Shown piece after piece: positions 34,324-45,199 of a DNA stretch of 64,000 nt. The DNA is from Haemaphysalis longicornis. Taxonomy: Eukaryota > Arthropoda > Arachnida > Ixodida > Ixodidae. The stretch is from positions 120,284,957 to 120,348,956 of the forward strand of contig CM023449.1 in the NCBI GenBank assembly GCA_013339765.2. Direction: 5' to 3'. The position numbers and the translations under genes are program-made. A model generated the notes under the pieces. That model made no database searches. It was not told where the DNA came from and saw only the letters and a program-made list of their open reading frames with translations. Within the stretch, counting starts at the first letter, position 1, and the number at the start of each line of letters is the position of its first letter.

Positions 34324-37263
34324 TTACGCCCACTGCAGGGCAAAGGCCTCTCCCATTATTCTCCAATTACCTCGGTCCTGTGCCAATTGTGACCAATTTA
34401 TCCCCGCAAACTTCTTGATCTCATCTGCCCATCTAAATTTCTGCCGCCCCCTGCAGCGCTTGCCTTCTCTAGAGATCCACTCTGTTACCCTTAATGACCA
34501 GCGGTTATCTTGCCTTCGCAAAACATGCCCTGCCCACGTCCATTTCTTCTTCCTAATTTCTACTAATATGTCTTTAACATCAGTTTGCTCCCTGACCCAC
34601 TCCGCTCTCTTATTGTCCCTTAATGTTACACCTATCATTTTCCGCTCCATTGCCCGCTGAGTCGTTCTCAATTTAAGTTGAACCCTCTTAGCGAGCCTCC
34701 TAATTTCTGCCCCGTAGGTGAGTACCGGTAAGATGCAGCTGTCATACACTTTCTTCTTCAACGACAATGGTAGGCTGCTATTCATTATCTGAGAATGTCT
34801 GCCATATGCACCCCACCCCATTCTGATCCTTCTAATTATCTCTGCCTCATGGTTGGGATCTGGGGTCACAACTTGGCCTAAGTATATATATTCGCTTACC
34901 ACTTTCACTGCCTCGCCATCTATCTCAAACTGCTGTGCTGTCCCGAGGTTATTGACTATTACTTTAGTTTTCTGCATTAATAATTTTCAGGCCCACGGTT
35001 CTACTCTGTTCGCCCAGTGCGGAAAGCATGCTTTGCAATTCGTCCACCGAGTTACTTAGCAAGGCAACGTCATCAGAAAATCTGAGGTTACTGAGGTATT
35101 CTCCATTAGCCCTTACTCCCACCTGTTCCCAATCCAACGTTCTGAATGCTTCTTGTAAGCATGCTGTGAATAACATTGGAGAGACTGTGTCTCCTTGTCT
35201 GACACCCTTCCTTATCGGTATTTTACTGCTCTCCCTATGGAGGATGATGGTAGCTGTACACCCATTATAGATATCCTCTAGTATTCTTACATAATGCTCA
35301 TCTACCCCCTGGTTCTGTAATGCCTGAATGACTGCTCGGGTTTCGACTGAGTCAAATGCTTTCTCATAATCTATGAAGGCTATATATAGGGGTTGAGTAT
35401 ACTCAGCGCACTTCACTATCACCTGATTGATCGTGTGAATATGGTCCATTGTTGAATAGCCTTTACGGAACCCTGCTTGTTCTTTAGGTTGACTGAAATC
35501 TAAGGTTGCAGAGATTCGGTTAGCGATTACCTTGGTAAATGCCTTGTAGACGACTGACGGTAAGCTGATCGGCCTGTAATTTTTCAAGGCCTTCATGTCG
35601 CCTTTCTGTGGATTAGGATGATGTTCGCGTTCTTCCAAGATTCCGGTACCATTGCGGTCATTAGGCATTGCGTATACAGGTTTGCCAGTTTTTCAAGTAC
35701 AATTTCTCCGCCATCCTTCAAGAGGTCTGCTGTTATCTGATCCTCACCAGGTGCTTTGCCCCCTTTCATTTCTTTCAAAGCCTTCCTTACTTCTTTGGTC
35801 GTTACTGGTTGGATGTCTATCTCCTCTGAACTACTGTCTCGTTCGGCATTATCCTGTATGTCCCGGCTACTGTACAGATCCCTATAGAACTTCTCGGCCA
35901 CAGTGACTATTTTGTCCCTATTTGTGATCACACTGTCTTGCTTATGCTTAAGTGCATACATTTGATTTTTCCCCACGCCAAGACGTCTCTTCACTGCTTT
36001 CAGGCTACCTCCGTTCTTTACAGCGTATTCGATCCTCTCCATATTATCCTTCCGTATGTCAGCTGTCTTGCGCTTATTGATTAACTTCGAGAGCTCTGCT
36101 AGTTCTATTATGTCAGCTGCGGTAGAGATTCTCATAGTTTGCCGTTTCCTGATTAGATCTTTCGTCTACTGTGAAAGTTTACCAGTATCCTGTCTAGCCA
36201 TAGTGCCCCGACGTCTACTGCACACTCTCCGTGAGAATGCGTGTAAGGTTGTCGCTGGCTTCCTGTGTCGTAAGCTCGGATTCCTCGTTAAACGGCGGAA
36301 TATCGGTTTCGCAGCGCGATCCTGAATCTTTACTTTACGTCTCACTGTTTGCTCATTTATCGGCTTCTTTCATACTAGCTTGTTGCGGTCCCTCCTCAAC
36401 TCTAGCCTAATCGAGATCTTACAATACGGTTGTCACTACACCTACCCTTCCGAGCACTTCCAAATCCTGCACGACGCCAGGGTTATCGCATAATATGAAG
36501 TCTATTTCATTTTTGTGCTCTCCATTCGGCTCCTCCAGGGTCCACTTCCGACTCTCCCGTTTACAGAAGAAGTAGTCATTATGCGTAGGTTATTCCGCTT
36601 CTTCAAGCTCAACTAGTAGTTCCCCCCCTGCTATTTCTACAAGCCCAGACCATAGTTCCCATCTGCCTTGTCTCCAGCCTGATTCTTGCCTACTTTAGCA
36701 TTGAAGTCCCCCATAACTACAGTATACTGCGTTTTTGCTTTAGCCATTGCCGCTTCCACATCTTCATAGAAGCGTTCCACTACTTGGTCGTCATGGCTGG
36801 ATGTGGGCGCGTAGCCCTGCACCCCCTTGAGCTTGTACCTCTTATTGAGCCTAATGACAAGACCTGCGGCCCTTTCGTTAATGCTATAGTATTCGTCTAT
36901 GTTGCCAGCTATGCTTTTATTGACTAGAAATCCCACTCCCAGTTCTCTTCTGTCCTCTAGACCACAGTTACATAAGACGTGTCCATTTTTCAGCACCGTC
37001 AAGGCTTCGCCTGCCCTCCTAACCTCGCTAAGCCCTATTACATCGCATTTAATGACCTCTAATTCCTCGAACAACACCTCGAGACTTGCTTCGCTAGATA
37101 AGGTTGGCACGTTAAACGTTGCCAGGTTCACATTCCATTGGCGGCCTGTCCGGATCCAGGGATTCTTAGCACCCTCTGCTGCGTCACAGGTCTGACCGCC
37201 GCCGTGGTCAGTTGCTTCGCAGCCGCTGGGGACTGAGGGCCGAGGGTTAGTTGGCGTATTCAT
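34324..37263 (-). pseudogene. RTE LINE ORF: APE endonuclease and reverse transcriptase
   Basis: The endonuclease occupies 37263 to about 36430 with NVNLATFNV, DVIGLSEVRR, GVQGYAPTSSHDDQVVE and VVMGDFNAKVGKNQAG, then continues past stops with KRESRKWTLEEPNGEHKNE. The RT follows: KEMKGGKAPGEDQI, ALKNYRPISLPSVVYKAFT, motif A IAFIDYEKAFDSVE, motif B GVRQGDTVSPMLF and motif C LRFSDDVALLS. Motif C keeps both Asp residues but has Ser where FADD is usual. The C-terminus (VSEYIYLGQVVT, WTWAGHVLRRQDNRW) is typical of RTE. In-frame stops in the late endonuclease and frame changes near 36135, 35600-35660 and 34970 show it is dead. The start MNTPTNPRP is at 37263. RTE proteins do target-primed reverse transcription and often mobilise SINEs. 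Confidence 0.87.
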
Positions 37264-37420
37264 GAGAGGTTGTGGCCGTTACTACACCAGGGTGGCCAAT
37301 CCTGCTCTGGTGAGGGAGTGCATTACCGGCAATGGTCGCCGCGGTCAGGCTGCACCCCAAGCCCCTTTGTGCAATTTCATCAATACGCGGATTTGTTTTT
37401 TAATCCGGTGGGAATTGTCC

Positions 37421-37500
37421 GGTTCCGGGATTCGAACCACGGTCCTTGTGCACGCGAGGCGGGTGTTCTACCTCTACGCCATCGCTGCTATCTGGTGGTG
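37421..37500 (-). other. tRNA-like sequence upstream of the RTE ORF
   Basis: On the minus strand TGGCGTAGAGG matches the Pol III box-A consensus and GGTTCGAATCCCGG matches box B at normal tRNA spacing. The middle (GTAGAACACCCGCCTCGC) recalls tRNA-Gly/Ala. The acceptor stem is not convincing. It sits about 170 bases before the RTE start codon in the same orientation. Confidence 0.6.
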
Positions 37501-39509
37501 TTATGCCGCGCGTTGCTAATGGCCTTCATCGTACTCCAAAGGAGTGAATTTAGTTCGGTGACCTGAAATAACGAGGTGTTGTGCAAGATAAGCGAAGCAT
37601 GCAGCCTGAAGCAATAGGCGGCGTCATGGCCCTACCGGCTCAGCCTACCGCTGCGACGAAGTGTCTTGGCAGCCCACAAGAACAACAACAAAATGTGAGC
37701 TAGACGGTTCGCAGTGGGGCTGCTAATTTTCTCATATCCTCTAGTACTCGTCATCCTAAAAACTTCCCTTCTTCCTTCTTGGTTTGTATGCGATTTAAGG
37801 ATTTTACTTAGAATTGGTGCACAACAGCTAACTGGAGGCAGTAAGGGGCGAGGGTTGTCTCGGAAACTTGTACCAGTAAAGACGTAAAGGCCGATTGGAT
37901 TCTTCAGAACCTGGAATGCATACTGGAAGTTTGCGTAAATCTCCCAGATTATACCCAAATCACCCATTGAGCTGTGAAGTTCTAGCACAGACACAATCCT
38001 GCTACCATGTAAGCAACAGGGTTTGGCATACGCATTTTTCGGAACTAAAAAAATACAAAGATGCAATTTGAACAAGCACAATCCCTCGGCTTGCACTGCG
38101 ACAGCCAAGAGTGAAACTAAGGAAGCGGTAGACTGCCTCTGGAACGTCGTAAAGATCGTATTCACCCTCTGTGACTTGCGGGCTGTAACAACACACTTCT
38201 TTTCGGCACGAGGAGCGAGAGCGTCTGACATCGCACACTGGTGCACACCTAGGGGTGAGTTCAGTTCGCAACAGTGGAAATTTTGGGTATAGTCGTCATT
38301 GCTTCGTCGAACAAGCACAATGTCGCGTTCCATCGTAAAGCAAGCACCTTCATCACATACACAGATTTGGTGTTTCTTGGTGCCATCGCGGAGCTAAGCG
38401 AAATCATTGAAAATGTCAGAGCAAGAACTTGTTTTATCAATTTAAACAATTGTTCATAGAGAATCGGAAGCATGAGTGAGACCTGCGTCCCTTGCTTCCA
38501 ACTAGTCAGCAGCTGGTTGTATGGCGATGCAGTATAGCCGAGGCGTCTGGCGTGTAATGGGGGCGAGCACGGCACATTGCCAAATAGAAGTCGTGCCTGC
38601 GAAAGCGTTGGAAACGTGTTAAAGAGGCGTTGTATTTTCTCGCAACGAATTAAAGTAGCATCTAGGATTTTTTTTTGTACGATAAGTGAATGTTTCCGAT
38701 ACTTTGCTTTCATAAGTGTGCCTCACGTCTATTTCAGCGCTTGTTCATGCCGATGGCAATCGAACTCAGTAAAAATCGATGCTACTACATTGCTGTTTCA
38801 AATGACGATCGATTTCAAGTTTTCAAGGTGAATAAAATCTGCTAGCCGATAATAGGATTTTTAGAGCCGCATAGCTGCAGCTCTAACAACTTAGATCGCA
38901 GGCCCTCCTAAACATGAAAAAGGAAGAAGCAGAGTAAAGACAATATAAAGCAATAAACTAGGTCCGTAAAGAAGATACAGTTTGCCCAATTACATTCTTG
39001 CTGGCACCATCCTTTTCAGAATGCTTTCCCATGCACCATAGGTTTCCTGTATGACCGGAAATAAGGAATTATGAAGCCCGGCTCTAGCACAACAAAAGCG
39101 AGGAATCAGTTTTGTACAAAAGGCCACCGAACTTCGCAGCGGAAATGGCCTCATTGTATTTCGAAATGCAAGCTCTTTTATGCCGGCCCTATTCGCTGGC
39201 AGATCGGCCTTCCTTCCATTACATTGCACTTGAACTTTAGTGTTCCCTTAACAATGCTCGCATGAATCGTATCCCCCTCCTATCTTGCTCGACAGGCCAT
39301 GTCGTTCCCGGAACGAAGACACTTTTGTCTCGAAAAGAAACGCCGCCGGGGTGCTTTCATTCCCCAGTTGAGATTACGAACTTCTGAAGGAAAAACGACA
39401 GGCCTTACAATGATGTTTCTCCGTTCCTCTCTGCACGGCGAAGATAATCCATATCAAACAATCTGTTTCACTCACTTCCCCATTGCTTTCACCTTTTCCG
39501 TCGCATTGT
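37501..39509. other. About 2 kb with no recognised gene
   Basis: Frames of 233 residues (37632-38333 minus) and 150 residues (38261-38713 minus) have no domain I recognise. A short sequence TTTAGTGTTCCCTTAA at 39237-39252 recalls the end repeat of the TTAA element family and may be a relic. Confidence 0.5.
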
Positions 39510-42500
39510 AGATTTCTGCGCACTACCCGCAACCCGACCAACGCCCAACATGGCCAGAGCAACACTAGTCTCCAACCAAGACCTGGCAGTCTGGCAATGG
39601 AACTCAAGCGGATTCCAATGCAGGCGAGCAGCCCTACAGCAATACATCAGACAACTCCCACGATCACCAGATGTTATTCTACTCCAAGAAACGCATAGTG
39701 AGACCCCTCCGAATCTACCAGGATACCGCTCCCACGCCAGCCCACCCAGCGCTCGTGCCGTCGGTAAAGGGACTGGCCAGGGGGTTTGTACTCTGGTGAG
39801 GAAAGGAATCACTTACCTCGAACACACACTTCTGAAGAACAGCGCTATCGAATGCTGCGCAGTGGAACTCATCACCGGCCGGAAAAAGAAGAAGAGTACC
39901 TTCGTAGTTAACGTATATAGCAACCCCAAAGCACTTCCAGCAGAAGTTTCGGACCCTAATACACAAGACAAGCGAACTAGCCCAAGACAACACAACGTTG
40001 CTCTGTGGTGACTTCAATGCGTTCCACACGGACTGGGGCTACCCCAAGACGAACGTCAAAGGACGCAGCCTGCTTGAGGACGCCACAGACGCTGATTACC
40101 ATCTGCTCAACGACCCCACGGCACATACCCGCATCGGCTCGTCGACACAACGAGACACCAACCCCGATCTCACTTTCTGCAAATCGACTCACAGCGGTGC
40201 CGGGATACGCTGGCGCAATACCGGGGAGACGCTTGGCAGCGACCATTGCATCATAGAAGTTACCGTGCCGCTACAGTCCACAGCGAAAACACTTGACCCC
40301 AAAACACAACGCATAACAGACTGGATCGCCTATCGCAGGGCACTGGAAAGCATCCCAGAACATGTGGACGACATCGAGAAATGGACGCAAGCCCTTAACG
40401 AAGCGGCCCAAGCAGCCACCACCGACGTTGAGCTCGACGACTCCACCCCACAAGCTGACAGTCGACTCGCACACTTACTCGTGGCAAAGAAGTCCCTACA
40501 GAACAGATGGAAAACACAACGACACAACCGGAAGCTCCGCAAGAGAATTGCAATACTCAACCGAGAAATCGAGAAGCACTGTGCAGTCCTCTGTCGTCAG
40601 CAGTGGCACGCGGTATGTCAAGAAGCCGATGGACAGATGCATAAGAGTCGCACCTGGCACCTCCTACGACACTTGCTAGATGAGAACAAAGCTAAAGGAA
40701 CGCAGCGCCACGGACTTGCCCGTACCCTACATCGGGCTCAGCAAGAGCTCGGCGAACCTGAAGTCTGCCGACGTCTGAACGCTAGATACCTGCCATCTAC
40801 CCCCCCTGAGCCTCTCCCAGATTACACGGGAGCAGACAACGCTCTCCTCGACAGAGACATTGAAGAGTGGGAAGTCAGGGCAGTATTACAAACAATCAAC
40901 TGTAGATCGGCAGCAGGACCCGACAGGACGTCGAACAAAGCTCTCCGCAACCTAAATGATGCGGCCGTCTCCGCTCTCACACGTTTCTACAACGAGTGCT
41001 GGCGTGGCGGTCGACTACCAAAATGCTGGAAGGAGGCGAAAAAAGTCCTAATACCTAAACCTGGGAAGCCTCCTCACATAGACAATCTGCGCCCATCTCA
41101 CTCACATCCTGCATGGGCAAAGTCTTGAGCATGTACTGCTCAACCGGTGGCAGCTATACTTGGAAAGCGAAGAGCTATACCCTAACACGATTCTCGGCTC
41201 CGGGCGAAATTAGGAACTCAGGATGCATGCTGTTACTCAAACACGAAGTCGTCGACCAGCCGACTCGCACCCTCGACAACAGAGCGGTTCTGGGCCTGGA
41301 CCTTCAAAGCGCCTTTGATCGAGTCCGTCATTCAGCCACCCTAGAGCAGATATCCCGCCTCAACATGGGACGGCGTACCTTCTCGTACGTCAAAGACTTC
41401 TTGTCCGACCGAACCACAACTATCCATGCCGGGGATATACAGCTCCCCTCAAAATCACTGGGCAGCATTGGGACACCGCAGGGGTCGGTGATCTCCCCCA
41501 TGCTATTCAACCTAGTAATGATTGATGTGGCTAACCATCTTGCTAGCCTCCCCGACGTCAGGCACACCATCTACGCCGACGATATCACCCTATGGGTGAC
41601 GGGAGGCAGCGACGGCCACATTGAAGCTACATTACAACAAGCGATTGACGTTATCGAGGACCGGCTTCAGAGCACTGGCCTTATATGCTCCCCGACCAAG
41701 TCTGAGCTTCTAATCCTACCTCCTCACGAGCGCCGGACCCGTACCTCCACGGCTGCAAACATCACCCTTAGAACAAGAGACGGAACCACAATCCCACACG
41801 TAAAGACCCTGCGTGTACTAGGCCTCCACCTAGATGCGCTCAGACAGAACGGCCTCGCCATCAGCAAGTTGGAAACCAAAGTCGCCGCAGCCACAGACTT
41901 ATAAGGAGGGTGTCCACGCGCCATGCAGGCATGAGGGAGGCTAGCCTTCTCAGATTAATACAATCGTTTGCAATCAGTCACATTGCCTATGTGGCAGCCT
42001 TTCACAATTGGAAGGCCGTCGAGCGCCAAAAGCTCAACATCATCATCCGCAAGGCATACAAGGCGGCACTCGGCCTCTACCTACACACCAACACAGACAA
42101 GCTCCTCGAACTGGGCGTTCATAACACCCTGGACGAAATAGCCGAAGCCCAGCGCATGGCACAGTTCACGAGACTGTCACAGACCCGCACTGGACGCTAC
42201 ATCTTGCAGCGCATTGGCTACCACAGACAAAAATCACAGGACAACGTCCCGTTATCCCTGCCACAGAGCCTACTGCGCAGCCTCCACGTGCCTCCGGTTC
42301 CCCGACATATGCACCCGGAGCATAATCAAGAACGCCGACTCGCCAGGGCGAAGGCGCTTACCGCTACACACGCTGCAGACACCGGCGCTTACTACGTTGA
42401 CGCCGCGAAGTATCCCAACCGACCTAATACCTACGCCGCGGTAGTGATAGCAGCCGCGTCAGGAGAGACGTACACTGCAGGAAGTTTCACAGCCCGAGAC

Positions 42501-43322
42501 GCCCACCACGCAGAAGAGCTAGCCATCGCGCTAGCCATCACGAACCCAAAGTGCACTACAGTGCTTAGTGACTCAAGACCCGCAATACTGAGCTATGCCA
42601 CGAACCATGTGTCCCCCGGTGCAGTGAGGGTGTGCGGTGCCCTACCCCCCCGGACGATGCCAATAACTCTACGGTGGTTCCCAGCGCATGTGGGCCCCCT
42701 GGGTCTCCGCGAAGGGCATGACAACAGGAACGAGGAGGCCGACCGGGCAGCGCACGCGCTCACCTGCCGCGGCGCGCGTGATAGTCCGGCCTCCTCCCCC
42801 AAGTCGACCCAGCCTGTGGAGACGGAGCCACTGGTCACATACGGGGACATCCTCGAGTGGTACCGCATTAATCGCCGGACTCTCCCGCCACCTCACCCAA
42901 AATTGACAAGAGAAGAATCAGTGACATTTAGACAGCTACAAACGAACTCGCTATTAACCCCGGTGTTAGCCAAGCACATGTGCCCTGAAGTGTATGTAAG
43001 TGATAACTGTGTATTGTGTGAGAAGGAGAGAGCCACTGCGGCTCATATCCTATGGAACTGCGAAGTGAATCCAAGCAAGGCCAACGCAGCCACAGTGATC
43101 CCGCCGCAATTTATGGACGCGGCGAGAAGCAAGGACTACAACATCCAATTTCTGGCCGTCCAGCAGGTGTTGGCTGCCCTCGAACGCCAGCGACCCGAAA
43201 GTGCTACCTCCTTCGGAGATTCAGCATGAAGAGGTAGCAGGCGACGTGCGGCAGACCGACGCGTCGTTTAGGCCACGTCTCATCTGCAGGTCTCAATAAA
43301 GTTGTTTCCTCCTCCTCCTCCT
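39510..43322 (+). mobile_element. I-group LINE, ORF1-less copy with full-length ORF2
   Basis: The copy begins near the ORF2 start (ATG at 39550) and ends after an AATAAA signal at about 43296-43301 and a (TCC)n tail. No gag-like ORF1 with zinc knuckles is found upstream, so it is truncated or ORF1 has been lost. It is closely related to the fragment at 20824-22191. Confidence 0.82.
39550..43229 (+). pseudogene. I-group LINE ORF2: endonuclease, RT, RNase H
   Basis: The endonuclease starts with VWQWNSSGFQCRRAALQQYI and PDVILLQETHSE; after a frameshift at about 40005 it has GDFNAFHTDWGY, TNPDLTF and LGSDHCIIE. The RT begins with INCRSAAGPDRTSNKAL and ends its first frame at NLRP; several indels at 41090-41240 break the next segment. 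Motif A LGLDLQSAFDRVRH, motif B GTPQGSVISPMLFN and motif C YADD (41572-41583) are intact. A one-base loss near 41900 separates RT from RNase H. RNase H acidic residues are visible in YYVDAAKYP, AEELAIALAI, VLSDSRPAI and NEEADRAAH, followed by CVLCEKERATAAHILWNC near 43012. All catalytic motifs survive but at least three frameshifts prevent one protein. The start MARATLVSNQDLAVWQW is chosen because it precedes the conserved WNSSG. Confidence 0.88.
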
Positions 43323-43557
43323 GCGCTGCAATAGGTAGCACTGTATGCATAAGCGAGTCTGCATTTATCTTTTCTTCTGTAAGGTGCATGACTTAGATAG
43401 TTAAAGAGAAAACAAATTGTTATCACTTAAGGAGCACGGTTCAAGGTTTTTCATGAGCAGAAAATATTCCACCATTTGTGTTTGTAAATAAACACTGTCA
43501 TTTGGCGTTTTTTTAGACCTCAAGTGCAATTAGTGCACCATTACGCTTCGTCTTTAA

Positions 43558-45195
43558 AGGGACACTGAAGTGATATGTAAACATTGCGGATTACTAGCGC
43601 AAAATTGTAGTCCGGAGTCCCCAAGGCCATGTTCGACCACTCTAGGCGCGTTTACGCGATTTTATTTAGTAGAAAAACTAATTCAAAAACGCTGTCCTCC
43701 TCTCTTCACGCTCCGCCCATTTTCTGTGGCGTTTTCGTGTGACTCAGGAGGGGATGAGCTGCAATTGGCTGCGCACGGCTGCGCTACTGCACGGCTCCCC
43801 CGGCCGACAGAGTCAGTCGGCCCAGCGTTGTCGTCCGCCGGCCGCCGGCGGGTCGTCGCAATCAAGGAGGTTAAGAAAAATTGCTTGGTCGCAATTCGTT
43901 CGCTTAGTTGAAACGAAGCCAGGACACGTTTGTGAATGGAAGAATGTGCCTTCTTTACTTGGTTTGTTTGTACACTGTATCTAGCTCCAAGTCAAGGTCG
44001 CTTCACCACAAGCGCTGCACATGCGACGCTTCGCTGACTGGTACGCCAGTAGGAAAATATAAGGCCTCTTGAAGGCGGAGGAGAAGAGGTCAGCGAAGTC
44101 AATATAGGTACTAAGCAAATAAAATCAACTGATATTTTTACCGTACAGCGTTAAAACTAGGGCGGGGAAGCACTTTTTTTGCGCTGGCGAATAAGCACAG
44201 CGGTCAGCAGCACGACTACGCATCTGCGAACGCTTTTCCGTCTACGAAATGCCAATTGCTAGACGTGAGCTACTGTGGAAACTCGGGCGATGCTTACTGC
44301 ACGATCGCAGTACAACAAATAGTCACCTAAGCGGCTTGAAATGCCAAAACTAAATAAAAGTGTAAACCGGTTGTACAATATATACCCTATATTAGCAAGG
44401 CATCTGCGTCCCGCTCCGTGGCCTAGCAGTCTGGGGCGCTAGAATACACCGCAAATGTTTTGCGAGTCACGAGTTCGAATCCCCGCGGGTACGTGCTTTT
44501 TTTTTGTAAGTTAACTTTTTTTGGGGCCGCAACGTTCATGGCTACACGAACTAGTTCACAAAACGCGCGCAGGCTGGCACTGGCGCGCTAGCGAGTTCTC
44601 GTTGGCGTGCTGTTGCCATAAGCACCGACTGCTTGCAGGCAGTGGGCACAGGCCAGAATCAACAGACCCTTGGCCTGGTGCGAACACGCTTTTTACGATA
44701 CAGGGCATGAGGATGCAAGCTCCAATATGGGGGAAAAAGCGCATGACATTTGGGCGTCTGCGGGTACGCGGAGGGCGTTCATGCACTGCGTAGGTCTCGG
44801 CTAGTGAATGCTACGACTACAAGCCGTCCTGGAGGCTTATTTTGTGCCATTTTACAGTCGACAACATGGCAGAAGCGCGGTACGATGATTACTGAGATAT
44901 TGAGAATGCCCATCCAACAAAGCCATTGGTTATGTTTTACAAAACCGAAACCGAACCGAAACTTGTTTGATTGCTAACCTTGGGCATCGTCCAATCACGG
45001 GCGCCCCTCCTCTCAACGTCACAGCCTTAGTTGGTGCGGCCGCCGCAACCGCGCATGGTAGTTTTTCTTCTTTCGCGCTTTGTAAAATAATTACCGATTT
45101 GTCAACCGGATAAACGATGAAAAGTGTGCTAATTTGAGCCAGTCTACGCGGTGCAAGCAAAAACGGGAGCTTGACAAATTCACTTCAGTGTCCCT
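43558..45195 (+). mobile_element. TTAA-flanked inverted-repeat DNA element, copy 2
   Basis: Perfect 15-bp inverted ends AGGGACACTGAAGTG (43558-43572) and CACTTCAGTGTCCCT (45181-45195) are flanked on both sides by TTAA (43554-43557 and 45196-45199). Length is 1638 bp. It is homologous, in opposite orientation, to 1667-3296, with many substitutions and indels. No transposase is encoded. TTAA flanks point to a piggyBac-like transposase acting in trans, which is an inference. Confidence 0.78.
44411..44500 (+). other. tRNA-Leu-like Pol III module inside the TTAA element
   Basis: Box-A-like TGGCCTAGCAGT (44419-44430) and box-B-like GAGTTCGAATCC (44471-44482) are followed by a 9-T run that could terminate Pol III. 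The 5' GTCCCGC can pair with the 3' GCGGGTAC with one bulge, like an acceptor stem. The long region between the boxes suits a Leu/Ser-type tRNA with a variable arm. An intact anticodon arm was not established. Confidence 0.6.
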
Positions 45196-45199
45196 TTAA

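Larger units (their letters stand above)
34277..37500 (-). mobile_element. RTE-group LINE, near full length, with tRNA-like module upstream
   Basis: The 3' end, in the minus-strand sense, is GCCCTGCAGTGGGCGTAAAC followed by a TGATGATG-type microsatellite (34286-34312 on the plus strand). This is the kind of tail typical of RTE/BovB elements. The single ORF spans 37263-34324. Upstream, about 240 bases lead to a tRNA-like sequence at 37421-37500. The element is placed directly beside the 5' end of the I-group LINE. Confidence 0.8.

Noticed and set aside
34318..34343. Asp-rich N-terminus (MPCSGRKQAGDDYDDDDDD) as the start of LINE ORF1
   Set aside because: These residues come from the RTE 3' end and its TGATGATG-type tail, not from the I element.
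44411..44500. Functional tRNA-Leu gene
   Set aside because: Box A, box B and a T-run are present, but the anticodon arm could not be folded convincingly and the same module sits inside a transposon in two diverged copies.
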